Assembly: GCF_002234595.1 (NCBI RefSeq)
Contig: NZ_NMUL01000016.1
Location: forward strand, 271,823-335,822
Origin: Amycolatopsis vastitatis
Lineage (GTDB): Bacteria; Actinomycetota; Actinomycetes; Mycobacteriales; Pseudonocardiaceae
Direction of reading: 5' to 3'
Length of the DNA stretch: 64,000 nucleotides
Shown here: piece after piece, positions 14,801-24,592 of the stretch
How positions within the stretch are numbered: the stretch's first letter is position 1
Layout: every line of letters starts with the position of its first letter
The notes under the pieces: generated by a model
Told to the model about the DNA's origin: nothing
What the model saw: only the letters and a program-made list of their open reading frames with translations
Database searches by the model: none
Position numbers and translations under genes: made by a program

Positions 14801-15730
14801 TCAGCGCGGGGAATTCCCGTCGCCGAGCAGCGCCCGCCGCAGCGGCTCGCGCCAGGCGGCGAGGTCCAGGTCGAAGGCGCCGAAGTCCGTGCCGAACTCC
14901 CAGTAGGCCCAGCTCATCCCGAGCCGCTCGGCCTCGGCCCGGACGAAGGTCGTCCACCGCGCGCGAGAAGCCATGTCGGCCCCGGAGAAAGCACCGAACT
15001 CGCCGACGAACAGCGGAATCCGCCGGTCCCGGCTCCACGCCGCGACTTCGGCCAGCTCATCGCGTACGGCGTTCTCGTCTGCGGTGTTCCCCCAGGTACG
15101 GCCGAGCCATCGGTCCGCACCCTCGACCCATCCGGCGCCCTGGTGGGTGAACTCGAACGGGGCGTAGTAGTGGATCGTGGCGATCAGGTGGTCGTCGTCG
15201 GGTACGGACAGCTCGTTCAGCGCTTCGGGGCCGTTCATCTCGGCGGGCCCGATGATCACGGTGCGTTCCGGGTTCACCGCACGGACGACGGCGAGTGCCT
15301 CGGCCAGGACGACGTTCCACCGGGCCGCCGTGAGGTGTCCGCGCGGCTCGTTGAGCAGCTCGAAGCAGAGCCTGCCGGGGTGGTCGGCGTAGCGTGCCGC
15401 GATCTGCTGCCACAGCGCGAGAAAGCGTGGCCGGTGTTCCTCCGGCTCGGCGCAGAATTCGTGGTAGTGGTGGACGTTCACCACGACGTTCAGACCACGG
15501 CGGAGCGCCGCGTCCACACCGGCGTCGACGCGCTCGAAGAAGGCCGGATCGATCGAATACGGCGGGGCGGCCTCCGCGTGGGCCGACCACCGGACCGGCA
15601 GTCGGACGGTGTCGAAACCGGCCTCGGCCACTTCGTCGAAATACCGCTCGTCGAGCGGCAGCTCCGGACCGTCACCCAACGCGTCGAGCGCGTTGCCGAA
15701 GTTGATTCCCCGCCCCAGCCCCCGGTTCAT
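14801..15730 (-). CDS. Glycoside hydrolase family 5, no signal peptide
   Basis: 309 residues forming a complete TIM-barrel glycosidase: N-terminal GRGINFGNALDAL, the acid/base Glu E128 in LLNEPRG, and the nucleophile E244 in FVGEFGAF. Family 5 includes endoglucanases and mannanases. Most are secreted, but this one begins directly at the barrel and has no signal peptide, so it is probably cytoplasmic or leaves by another route. The ATG lies one base after the tsaD stop, so it is translated with the tsaD operon. Substrate unknown; a beta-linked oligosaccharide is likely. Confidence 0.85.
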   Translation of the reverse strand: MNRGLGRGINFGNALDALGDGPELPLDERYFDEVAEAGFDTVRLPVRWSAHAEAAPPYSIDPAFFERVDAGVDAALRRGLNVVVNVHHYHEFCAEPEEHRPRFLALWQQIAARYADHPGRLCFELLNEPRGHLTAARWNVVLAEALAVVRAVNPERTVIIGPAEMNGPEALNELSVPDDDHLIATIHYYAPFEFTHQGAGWVEGADRWLGRTWGNTADENAVRDELAEVAAWSRDRRIPLFVGEFGAFSGADMASRARWTTFVRAEAERLGMSWAYWEFGTDFGAFDLDLAAWREPLRRALLGDGNSPR

Positions 15731-15731
15731 G

Positions 15732-16778
15732 TCAGAGCGAGACCACCTCGACCGGCAACGCCGGGTTCGCGCTGAAGTCCAACGCCGCCGTCGGGCGCTT
15801 CGCCGCCACCACGTGCGCACCCAGTGCCGCGATCATCGCGCCGTTGTCCGTGCACAGCCGCGGGCGCGGGACGCGCAGCTCGATCCCCGCCGCCGCGCAG
15901 CGCTCGGCCGCCAGCTCCTTCAGCCGCGAGTTCGCCGCCACGCCACCGGAAATCACCATCGTGCCGATTCCCTGCTCCTTCGCCGCGCGGATCGCCTTCG
16001 CGGTCAGCACGTCCGCGACGGCCTCCTGGAACGACGCCGCGACGTCGTCCACCGGGATCTCCTCGCCGCGGCGAGCCGCGCCTTCGACCCAGCGGGCCAC
16101 CGCCGTCTTCAAGCCGGAGAAGGAAAAGTCGAACTTCGCGTCGCGCGGGCCCGTCATGCCGCGGGGGAACGCGATCGCCGCCGGGTCGCCGTTCTTGGCC
16201 GCGTTGTCGATCGGCGGGCCGCCCGGGTAGGGCAGGCCGAGGACGCGCGCGACCTTGTCGTACGCCTCCCCCGCCGCGTCGTCCACTGTGGACCCCAGTT
16301 CGGTGATCGACGACGCGATGTCGTCGACGCGCAGCAGCTGCGTGTGGCCGCCCGAAACCAGCAGGGCCAGGCAGGGCGCAGGCAACGGGCCGTGCTGCAG
16401 CGTGTCCACCGCGATGTGCCCGGCCAGGTGGTTGACGCCGTACAGCGGCACGTCCAGCGCCGTCGCGTACGCCTTCGCCGCCGAGACGCCCACGAGCAGC
16501 GCGCCCGCCAGGCCCGGCCCGGCGGTCACCGCGATGGCGTCCACATCGGACAGGGTGAGCCCGGCCTTCTCGAAGGCGCGTTCCGTGGTCGGGACCATCG
16601 CCTCCAGGTGCGCGCGGCTGGCGACCTCGGGCACCACGCCGCCGAAGCGGGCGTGCTGCTCCACACTGGAGGCGACCTCGTCGGCCAGCAGCTCGACCGC
16701 GCCGTCGTCGTGCAGGCGGACCAGGCCGACGCCGGTCTCGTCGCACGAGCTCTCGATGCCCATGATGATGCGTGACAT
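15732..16778 (-). CDS. tsaD: tRNA N6-adenosine threonylcarbamoyltransferase TsaD
   Basis: 348 residues of the Kae1/TsaD family. Metal-binding H117 and H121 (NHLAGH), the substrate/ATPase loops VSGGHTQLL, FDFSFSGLKTAV and ISGGVAANSRL are intact. It transfers threonylcarbamoyl to A37 of ANN-decoding tRNAs, together with TsaB and TsaE. The start overlaps the rimI stop by one base (TGATG). Confidence 0.97.
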   Translation of the reverse strand: MSRIIMGIESSCDETGVGLVRLHDDGAVELLADEVASSVEQHARFGGVVPEVASRAHLEAMVPTTERAFEKAGLTLSDVDAIAVTAGPGLAGALLVGVSAAKAYATALDVPLYGVNHLAGHIAVDTLQHGPLPAPCLALLVSGGHTQLLRVDDIASSITELGSTVDDAAGEAYDKVARVLGLPYPGGPPIDNAAKNGDPAAIAFPRGMTGPRDAKFDFSFSGLKTAVARWVEGAARRGEEIPVDDVAASFQEAVADVLTAKAIRAAKEQGIGTMVISGGVAANSRLKELAAERCAAAGIELRVPRPRLCTDNGAMIAALGAHVVAAKRPTAALDFSANPALPVEVVSL

Positions 16779-17257
16779 CAGCCTGCTACCTCGTCTCGCG
16801 CCCGCGCCGGGCGGACCATCGTGTACGCGTCGGCGCCGGAGGGCTGGTAGTAGCGCTTCCGGATGCCGAGCCGTTCGAAGCCGTGGCTCTCGTACAGCCC
16901 GAGAGCCGTCGTGTTGTCCGTGCGGACCTCGAGGAACACCGGTGCCTCGAACTCGTCGGCCCGCTCGAGCAGCGCCCGCAGCAGCGCCTTGCCGATGCCC
17001 TGGCCCTGGTACTCGGGCGCGACGCCGATGGTGTGCACGGTCGCCTCGTACTCGCCGCGGCGGCGCCCGACGACGGCCAGCCCGGCGTAGCCGAGGAGCT
17101 CGTCACCCTCGTCCGGGCGCGCGGCGAGGTAGAAGTTGCCCGCGTCCAGCTCGGAGTGGAAGGCGCGGGAGCTCCACGGGTCGTCGCCCGGGAAGAGGAT
17201 CTGCTCGATCTCCACGCACCGGGCGATGTCCCTGCGGCGCAGCGGCTCGAGTCTCAC
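16778..17257 (-). CDS. rimI: Ribosomal-protein-S18-alanine N-acetyltransferase RimI
   Basis: 159 residues with a GNAT fold. The acetyl-CoA loop QGQGIG is at 84-89, preceded by HTIGVAPEY and followed by FLEVRTDNTTALGLYESHGF. Acetylates protein N-termini, classically that of S18. It overlaps tsaB by four bases (ATGA) and tsaD by one, so tsaB-rimI-tsaD is a tight operon as in other actinobacteria. Confidence 0.93.
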   Translation of the reverse strand: MRLEPLRRRDIARCVEIEQILFPGDDPWSSRAFHSELDAGNFYLAARPDEGDELLGYAGLAVVGRRRGEYEATVHTIGVAPEYQGQGIGKALLRALLERADEFEAPVFLEVRTDNTTALGLYESHGFERLGIRKRYYQPSGADAYTMVRPARARDEVAG

Positions 17258-17934
17258 GGGGCGGTCACCCGTTTCGGCGCCGCGGGCTCGGTGGCGTCGG
17301 GACGGCGCAGGTACAACGGCGTCAGCGGCGCGGGCGGTTCCTTCGCGAGCAAGGCGCTCCGAGCGGCCTTCACCAGCCCGGCGGGCGAGGGGAAGCGCGG
17401 CTCGATCGGCTGGACGTCGAGCACGGCGCCGTAGAGGAGGGCACCGTCCCCGGCCGCCACCTTCACGTCGGTCTCGACGTCGGCGGGGCGCTGGACGTGC
17501 GGGCCGTCGGTGCGCTGCCCATCGGCGTCGTAGGCGGCCCAGTAGACCTCGCGGCGGCGCGCGTCGGTCATGACGAGGAAAGCGCTGTCCTCGGCCGTGA
17601 CGTCAGCGGAGGTGACATCGGCGGCCAGTGCGTCGAGGCTGCAGACCGGGTACACCGGGAGGCCGAGGGCGTGCCCGAGCGCGGCGGCGGTGGCCATCCC
17701 GGCGCGCAGGCCGGTGAAGGGCCCGGGACCGACACCGGCGACGATCGCGTCGAGGTCCTTCAGGGACACTCCGGCGGCTTCGGCGGCGGCCAGCGCGTGC
17801 GGGGTGATCAGCTCACCGTGGGCGCGGGCGTCGACCGTGACGCGCTCACCGCGTGTCTCGACCCGGTCGCCGTCCAGCGCGACGACACCCGCGGTCACCG
17901 CCGGGGTCGAAGTATCGATCGCCAGTACCAACAC
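17254..17934 (-). CDS. tsaB: tRNA threonylcarbamoyl-adenosine synthesis protein TsaB
   Basis: 226 residues. It starts with the ASKHA phosphate loop (LVLAIDTSTPAVTAGV) and has the family's VGVGPGPFTGLRAGMATA. TsaB is an inactive TsaD paralogue that dimerises with TsaD. First gene of the operon. The promoter should be in the 99 bp shared with matB, which runs the other way. Confidence 0.95.
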   Translation of the reverse strand: MLVLAIDTSTPAVTAGVVALDGDRVETRGERVTVDARAHGELITPHALAAAEAAGVSLKDLDAIVAGVGPGPFTGLRAGMATAAALGHALGLPVYPVCSLDALAADVTSADVTAEDSAFLVMTDARRREVYWAAYDADGQRTDGPHVQRPADVETDVKVAAGDGALLYGAVLDVQPIEPRFPSPAGLVKAARSALLAKEPPAPLTPLYLRRPDATEPAAPKRVTAP

Positions 17935-18033
17935 GGTGTCCCAGCCTACGACCAGCGCCTACGGCTGCTTGCTGCAGGGGATCGATCCGCGCGGTAACGT
18001 GCTGCTCGAGTCCGACACTGGGAGGTCCCCGCG

Positions 18034-19458
18034 GTGCCCGACCCCTTGTTCCCCAAGCTCGGCGACGGCGCCGCCAAAGAAGCCCTGCGCTTCGGCGACC
18101 ACACGCTGACCTATGCCGAGCTGGCCGCGGTCGCCGGTGGTCTCGCCCGCGAGCTGCCGCGTGACCGCGTCGCGGTGTGGGCGACCCCGACCGTGCACAC
18201 GAGCGTCGCGGTCGTCGCCGCCCTGCTCGCCGGGGTCGCGGCCGTGCCGCTCAACCCGAAGATCGGCGAACGCGAGCTCGCGCACATCCTGTCCGACTGC
18301 GAACCGGCCCTCGTCCTGGCCGAGCCGGGCGCCGAGCTGCCCGAGGGCCTGGCCGCGCTCCCCCGCCGTGACATCCCGCTGACCGGCGGCGACGCCGGGA
18401 CGTGGGAAGAGCCGGACCCCGAGACGCCCGCGCTGATCGTCTACACCTCGGGCACCACCGGGCCGCCGAAGGGCGTGGTCCTTCCCCGCCGCGCGCTCGC
18501 GACCACTCTGGACGCCCTCGAGGACGCGTGGGGCTGGACCGGCGGCGACGTCCTGGTGCACGCGCTGCCGCTGTTCCACGTGCACGGGCTGATCCTCGGT
18601 ATCCTCGGCCCGCTGCGCCGTGGCGGCTCGGTGCGTCACCTCGGCCGGTTCTCGACCGACGGCGTCGCGCGGGAGCTGGCGAACGGCGCCACGATGCTGT
18701 TCGGCGTGCCGACGATGTACCACCGCATCGCCGGCGAAGTCGGCGAAAACCCCGAACTCGCCGGCGCGCTGCGGGGCGCCCGCCTGCTGGTCTCCGGGTC
18801 CGCGGCACTGCCGGTGCGCGACCACCAGCGGATCACCGAGGCGACCGGTCAGCAGGTCGTCGAGCGCTACGGCATGACCGAGACGCTGATGAACACGAGC
18901 GTCCGCGCCGACGGCGAGCGCAAGCCCGGCACGGTCGGCGTGCCGCTGCGCGGGGTGGAACTCCGGCTCGTCGGCGACGCCGGTGAAGTGATCGACGACG
19001 TCGACGCGGTCGGCGAAATCCAGGTGCGCGGCCCCAACCTGTTCACCGAGTACCTCAACCGCCCGGACGCGACCGCGGCCGCGTTCGACGGCGGCTGGTT
19101 CCGCACCGGCGACATGGCGACGCGCGACGCCGACGGGTACATCCGGATCGTCGGGCGCAAGGCGACCGACCTGATCAAGAGCGGCGGCTACAAGATCGGC
19201 GCGGGCGAGATCGAGAACGCGCTGCTCGAACACCCGGGCGTCGCCGAGGCGGCCGTCACCGGCGAGCCGGACGACGACCTCGGCGAGCGGATCGTGGCGT
19301 GGATCGTGCCGTCCGGCGAGCCACCGGCCGCCGAGGAGCTCGCCGACCACGTCGCGAAGCTCCTCGCGCCGCACAAGCGCCCGCGGGTCGTCCGGTACCT
19401 GGACGCGTTGCCGCGCAACGACATGGGCAAGGTCATGAAGCGGGCGCTCGGTGCCTAG
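18034..19458 (+). CDS. matB: Malonyl-CoA / methylmalonyl-CoA synthetase MatB
   Basis: 474 residues of the ANL (AMP-forming) family: YTSGTTGPPKG near 137-147, LPLFHVHGL, ERYGMTETLMNTS, WFRTGDMA, GRKATDLIKSGGYKIGAGEIE and the C-terminal catalytic Lys in NDMGKVMKR. The sequence is close throughout to Streptomyces coelicolor MatB as I recall it, including the RHLGRFSTDG stretch. The enzyme makes malonyl- or methylmalonyl-CoA from the free diacid, CoA and ATP, feeding fatty acid and polyketide synthesis. GTG start with GGGAGGT. It overlaps the next gene by 8 bases. Confidence 0.93.
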   Translation: MPDPLFPKLGDGAAKEALRFGDHTLTYAELAAVAGGLARELPRDRVAVWATPTVHTSVAVVAALLAGVAAVPLNPKIGERELAHILSDCEPALVLAEPGAELPEGLAALPRRDIPLTGGDAGTWEEPDPETPALIVYTSGTTGPPKGVVLPRRALATTLDALEDAWGWTGGDVLVHALPLFHVHGLILGILGPLRRGGSVRHLGRFSTDGVARELANGATMLFGVPTMYHRIAGEVGENPELAGALRGARLLVSGSAALPVRDHQRITEATGQQVVERYGMTETLMNTSVRADGERKPGTVGVPLRGVELRLVGDAGEVIDDVDAVGEIQVRGPNLFTEYLNRPDATAAAFDGGWFRTGDMATRDADGYIRIVGRKATDLIKSGGYKIGAGEIENALLEHPGVAEAAVTGEPDDDLGERIVAWIVPSGEPPAAEELADHVAKLLAPHKRPRVVRYLDALPRNDMGKVMKRALGA

Positions 19459-20782
19459 GCAGCCGGCCCGCGAGGTCCTCGCCGCGATTTCGAACGGCTT
19501 CGCGGAGTTCCCCACGCCGTTGCGCGAAGAACCGGCCGACGGCCCGATCCGCTGGCCGGGCTACCGCTCCGCCCGTGCCGCGGCGGAACAGCGCACCGGC
19601 GAGAAGGAGTCGGTCGTCTGCGGGACGGCGAAGATCGGCGACGTCGAAGCCGTGCTGATCGCCTTCGAGTTCGGGTTCCTCGGCGGGTCGTTCGGGCAGC
19701 GCACCGGCGACCGGATCGAAGCGGCGTTCGCCCACGCCCGCGACGCGCGGCTGCCGGTGGTGTCGCTGATCTCGACCGGCGGCAGCCGCATGCAGCAGGG
19801 CATGCGTGCCCTGATGCAGCTGCAGCGGGTGGCGCGGGCGTCGGCGCTGACGCGGGCGTCGGGCGTCCCCCGGATCTCGGTGCTGCGCGACCCGACGACC
19901 GGCGGCGGCTGGGCGACGCTGGGCGCGGGCGCCGACGTCATCCTGGCGCTGCCGGAGGCGCAGGTCGGGTTCGCCGGGTCACGCGTGCGGCCGCCGGAAG
20001 CGCCGGAGGCCTACACCGCGGAAGCGAAGCTCGAGTGGGGTCAGGTCGACGCGATCGTCTCTCCCGGCGAACTCGGCCCGGCACTGGAACGGTGGCTGCG
20101 GCTGCTGACGGCGCATTCGTCGGCCGCCGCTCCGCCGCCTTCCGCGCTACGACCCGTTTCGCCGCCTTCGACGGGCTGGGAGGCGGTCCAGGCGGCGCGG
20201 TCACCGTCGCGGGCCCGGGCGGCGGAGTACCTCGACGCGTACTTCGACTGGCGGGAGGACATCAGCGGCGACCGCGTCGGCGGGCTCGATCCCGGGGTCG
20301 CGTGCGGCTTCGGCTGGCGTGACGGGCGGACGATCGCCTACGCGGCACAGTGCGGCACACCGACGCTGCCGTCGGGATTCCGCACGGCCGCGCGGCTGGT
20401 CAAGCTGGCGTCACGGCTGGGGATCCCGGTGCTGACGCTGGTCGACACCCCGGGCGCGGCGAACGACGCGGCCGCCGAGCAGGCGGGCGCGGGCGGGGCG
20501 ATCGCGGAGATGTTCGAGGCGGTCGCGACGGCTTCGGTCCCGGTGACGACGCTGGTGATCGGCGAAGGCGGTTCAGGCGGCGCGTTGGCGTTCGCCGCGG
20601 CGGAGTCGACGTGGGTCGCGCCGGACGCGTACTTCTCGGTGACGTCCCCGGAAGCCGCGGCGGCGATCCTGAAGCGCCCGGCTTCGGAGGTCCCCGCTAT
20701 CGCCGACCAGCTGCACCTGCGGCCCCAGGACCTGGTGGACCTGGGGGTGGCGCGGGCGGTCGTGAGTGAGAAACAGGGTTAG
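19451..20782 (+). CDS. Acyl-CoA carboxyltransferase with fused beta-like and alpha-like halves
   Basis: 443 residues with two carboxyltransferase (crotonase-fold) halves in one chain. The N-terminal half is AccD-like (EFGFLGGSFGQRTGDRI, LISTGGSRMQQGM, DPTTGGGWATLGAGADVILA) and the C-terminal half AccA-like (LTLVDTPGAANDAAAEQAGAGGAIAEM, IGEGGSGGALAFAAA). It would move carboxyl from biotin to an acyl-CoA, or act as a decarboxylase component. Start is a GTG inside the end of matB, so the pair is coupled and probably shares malonyl-CoA metabolism. No biotin carboxylase is nearby. Its last codons (VVSEKQG) and TAG stop lie in a dispersed palindromic repeat. Confidence 0.82.
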   Translation: MPRQPAREVLAAISNGFAEFPTPLREEPADGPIRWPGYRSARAAAEQRTGEKESVVCGTAKIGDVEAVLIAFEFGFLGGSFGQRTGDRIEAAFAHARDARLPVVSLISTGGSRMQQGMRALMQLQRVARASALTRASGVPRISVLRDPTTGGGWATLGAGADVILALPEAQVGFAGSRVRPPEAPEAYTAEAKLEWGQVDAIVSPGELGPALERWLRLLTAHSSAAAPPPSALRPVSPPSTGWEAVQAARSPSRARAAEYLDAYFDWREDISGDRVGGLDPGVACGFGWRDGRTIAYAAQCGTPTLPSGFRTAARLVKLASRLGIPVLTLVDTPGAANDAAAEQAGAGGAIAEMFEAVATASVPVTTLVIGEGGSGGALAFAAAESTWVAPDAYFSVTSPEAAAAILKRPASEVPAIADQLHLRPQDLVDLGVARAVVSEKQG

Positions 20783-20802
20783 AACACTGTTTCCCACTCA
20801 CG
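20761..20802. repeat. 42-bp palindromic repeat, copy 1 (convergent gene ends)
   Basis: Arms CGTGAGTGAGAAACAG (20761-20776) and CTGTTTCCCACTCACG (20787-20802), one mismatch, loop GGTTAGAACA. It lies between the carboxyltransferase and tsaE and contains the stop codons of both (TAG 20780-20782; TGA of tsaE at 20798-20800). It can act as a terminator for both genes. The same loop recurs at 37609-37650 and 58509-58550. Confidence 0.93.
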
Positions 20803-21274
20803 ACATCTCGACGAGGTCCGGGGTCCGGTCGGCCCAGGTGCCGTGCGGTTCGAGAGTCATCTCGCGGACGTCGTCCTCGCGGCGGTCCAGCCGCACCACG
20901 AGGTAGTCGTCCGACAGGCGCTCCGCCGAACCCTCGCCCCACTCGACCACGATCGCCGAGCGCTCCAGGTCCGTGTCGAGGTCGAGATCGTCCAATTGGG
21001 ACAGATCGCCGCCGAGGCGGTACGCGTCCACGTGCACCAGCGGGACACCCGCCGGCCCCGCCGGGTGGACGCGGGCCAGGACGAACGTCGGCGAGCTGAC
21101 GCGGCCGCCGACGCCGAGGCCGTCGGCGATGCCGCGCGTCAGCGTCGTCTTGCCCGCGCCGAGCGGGCCGGCCAGGAGCACCAGGTCGCCCGCGCGCAGC
21201 GCGCGGCCGAGCGCGCGCCCGAAGTCCATCGTGTCGTCGGGGGTCGGGAACACGAAACTCAACGCTGCCACCAC
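20798..21274 (-). CDS. tsaE: tRNA threonylcarbamoyladenosine ATPase TsaE
   Basis: 158 residues with the P-loop GPLGAGKTT (36-43) and the family's SSPTFVLAR and VHVDAYRL. TsaE powers release of t6A product from the TsaB-TsaD complex. Start: GTG at 21274, which overlaps the end of the upstream hydrolase gene by 16 bases. In mycobacteria tsaE lies beside tsaB; here matB and a carboxyltransferase have come between them. Confidence 0.95.
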   Translation of the reverse strand: MVAALSFVFPTPDDTMDFGRALGRALRAGDLVLLAGPLGAGKTTLTRGIADGLGVGGRVSSPTFVLARVHPAGPAGVPLVHVDAYRLGGDLSQLDDLDLDTDLERSAIVVEWGEGSAERLSDDYLVVRLDRREDDVREMTLEPHGTWADRTPDLVEMS

Positions 21275-22356
21275 CAGGTTCGCCGGGACGAGGTCACGCC
21301 GTCCACACCGGAACAGCGTTGCAGGAGATCGATCAGATGACTGTTCACCAGCTCGGGCTGCTCGAGCTGGACCATGTGGCCGGCGCCGCGGACGCGCACC
21401 AGCTCCGCGTCGGGCAGCTCGGCCGCGATCCGCTCGGCGTGCGCGATCGGCGTGAACCGGTCCGAATCGCCACCGATGACCAGCACTTCCGCGTGCTTCA
21501 GCCCGGCCAGCGCGGCGTAGCGGTTGTGGCTGCCGAGCGTGTCGACGAAGTTGACGAGCCCGCGCACCGGAGTCACTTCCAGCATCTCGAGCATGAAGTC
21601 GACGAGCCGCGGCGCGACGTCACGGCTGCCGAATGCCAGCCGGCGCACGGCTTGGCGCGTCAGCTGCCCGCCCGCCGCGCGGACGAACTCCACCAGTCCC
21701 GGCTGCCAGCCGGCGAGGCCGCCGGCGGCGCGCGTCAGCGGGTTGTACTTCGAGAGCAGTGAACGCGGCAACCCGCGTGCGCCGACTTCGCCCGCGGCCG
21801 TCGCGATGAAGGCGACTGCGCACACGCGGTCTTCGAAGATTTCCGGGAACTCGGCGGCCAGCTCCATGATCACCATGCCGCCCATCGAGTGCCCCATCAG
21901 CACGACGGGCCCTTCCGGCACCACGGACCGCAGCACGCAGTCGAGGTCCCGCGCCAGCTGTTCGATGGTCGACGTCTCGGCGGATGCCGCGCCGGACAGC
22001 CCGTGGCCGCGGTGGTCGTAGTACACCTGACGCACGCGAGGCAGGCGAAGCGACGCGAGGTCGCGACGCTGGAAATGCCAGCAGCGCCGCGAAAGCGCGA
22101 AGCCGTGTACCCCCACGACGGTCAGTTCGGGTTTCCCGCCGTCCTCCGGATCGATCTCCTCGACCGAGAGCGGTGTGCCGTCCTCGGCCGCGACCGTCGA
22201 AGTCCGGTCCGGCTTCAGTTCCCCCAGCGGCTCGTCCACGTACGGATCCTCACTGTGCCGCCGCTGCTGCGCGGCGACGGCGATGGCGGCGGCGGTCCCG
22301 GTGGCCAGGGCCCCGACCCCGCCGGCGATGGCCAGCAGTCGAGGTGAAGGTGTCAC
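21259..22356 (-). CDS. Alpha/beta hydrolase with N-terminal membrane anchor
   Basis: 365 residues. A hydrophobic N-terminal helix (about 8-28) anchors the protein, then an alpha/beta hydrolase: VVGVHGFALSRRCW (oxyanion region), YYDHRGHGLSG, nucleophile S157 in GHSMGG, acid in GGDSDRFTP and catalytic His in GAGHMVQLEQP. An esterase or lipase acting at the membrane is likely; the substrate is unknown. The GTG start overlaps the alr stop (GTGA) and its end overlaps tsaE, so alr, hydrolase and tsaE form one operon, a linkage common in actinobacteria. Confidence 0.86.
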   Translation of the reverse strand: MTPSPRLLAIAGGVGALATGTAAAIAVAAQQRRHSEDPYVDEPLGELKPDRTSTVAAEDGTPLSVEEIDPEDGGKPELTVVGVHGFALSRRCWHFQRRDLASLRLPRVRQVYYDHRGHGLSGAASAETSTIEQLARDLDCVLRSVVPEGPVVLMGHSMGGMVIMELAAEFPEIFEDRVCAVAFIATAAGEVGARGLPRSLLSKYNPLTRAAGGLAGWQPGLVEFVRAAGGQLTRQAVRRLAFGSRDVAPRLVDFMLEMLEVTPVRGLVNFVDTLGSHNRYAALAGLKHAEVLVIGGDSDRFTPIAHAERIAAELPDAELVRVRGAGHMVQLEQPELVNSHLIDLLQRCSGVDGVTSSRRTWWWQR

Positions 22357-23468
22357 GAGCGTTCCCCCAGATACCGGCGCCGGACCCGCGGGCGGTACAT
22401 CGACGTCACGATCTCGTAGTCGATGGTGCCCAGCTTGTCGGCCCATTCCCGGGCCGTCGGCTCGCCGTGCGTCCCGGCGCCGAACAGGACGACCTCGTCG
22501 CCGACGGCCGGTGCGTCGTCGCCGCAGTCGACCACCAGCTGGTCCATGCAGACCCGCCCGGCGACCGGCCGCCGCCGCCCGCCGAGGAAGACGTCCATGC
22601 GTCCGGACAGCGCTCGTGGCACGCCGTCGGCGTACCCGGCCGGGACGAGCGCGAGAGTGGTGTCGCGGGACGCGGTCCAGGTGTGCCCGTAGGACACCGA
22701 TTCGCCGGCCGGGACCCGCTTGACCAGCGCGACGGCCGACCGGAAGGTCATGGCCGGGCGGAGGTCTTCGGGCTTCGGCACGGGGTTGAGCCCGTACATC
22801 GCGATGCCGGGCCGGACGACGTCGAAGTGCAGGTCCGGCCGGGTGAGCAGGGCCGCGGAGTTCGCCAGGTGCCGGATCGGGTCGAGCCCGGCGGCGCGGG
22901 CGACGTCGTAGGCGTCGGCGAAGCGCTTGGCCTGCAGGTCGATCGACGGGTGCCCCGGCTCGTCCGCGCACGCGAGGTGGGACCAGACCGCGACGACTTC
23001 GACCCGCGGTTCGGCGGCCGCCGCTTTGACCAGCCCGGCCCATTCGGCGGGCGGGCAGCCGTTGCGCGAGAGCCCGGTGTCGATTTTGAGGTGCACACGC
23101 GCCCGGGTACCCGGTCCGGTGGCGTCCGCGATGCGGCGTAGCTCACCCGGCGAGCTGACCCCGAGGTCGATGCCGGCTTCGATGCCCGGCGCGAAGTCGA
23201 CCTCCGGAGTGTCCAGCCAGCTGAACAGCCGGGTCGTGATCCCGGCCTCGCGCAGCGCGAGGGCCTCGCCGAGTGAACAGGTGCCCAGCCAGCTCGCCCC
23301 GGCCTCGACCGCGGCGCGCGCCACCGGCAGCGCGCCGTGGCCGTAGGCGTCGGCCTTCACCACGGCCATCACCTCGGCGCCGGGCGCGCGGGCGCCCAGC
23401 AAGGTGAGGTTGTGGCGGATCGCGTCGAGGTCGATGTCAACCTGGGCGCGAAGGAAACTGGAGGACAT
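22353..23468 (-). CDS. alr: Alanine racemase
   Basis: 371 residues, fold-type III PLP enzyme. The PLP lysine is K38 (VVKADAYGHG) and the second catalytic base is the Tyr in the SYGHTW region; HLKIDTGLSRNG and CMDQLVVD are family motifs. Makes D-alanine for peptidoglycan. ATG at 23468 preceded by GGAGGG; the frame runs on upstream to 23942 but that is the shadow of the ABC ATPase gene. Confidence 0.97.
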   Translation of the reverse strand: MSSSFLRAQVDIDLDAIRHNLTLLGARAPGAEVMAVVKADAYGHGALPVARAAVEAGASWLGTCSLGEALALREAGITTRLFSWLDTPEVDFAPGIEAGIDLGVSSPGELRRIADATGPGTRARVHLKIDTGLSRNGCPPAEWAGLVKAAAAEPRVEVVAVWSHLACADEPGHPSIDLQAKRFADAYDVARAAGLDPIRHLANSAALLTRPDLHFDVVRPGIAMYGLNPVPKPEDLRPAMTFRSAVALVKRVPAGESVSYGHTWTASRDTTLALVPAGYADGVPRALSGRMDVFLGGRRRPVAGRVCMDQLVVDCGDDAPAVGDEVVLFGAGTHGEPTAREWADKLGTIDYEIVTSMYRPRVRRRYLGERS

Positions 23469-23497
23469 GGCGCCCTCCAGTTTCCCATGACCCGAGG

Positions 23498-24589
<1,092 letters not shown>

Positions 24590-24592
24590 CGG

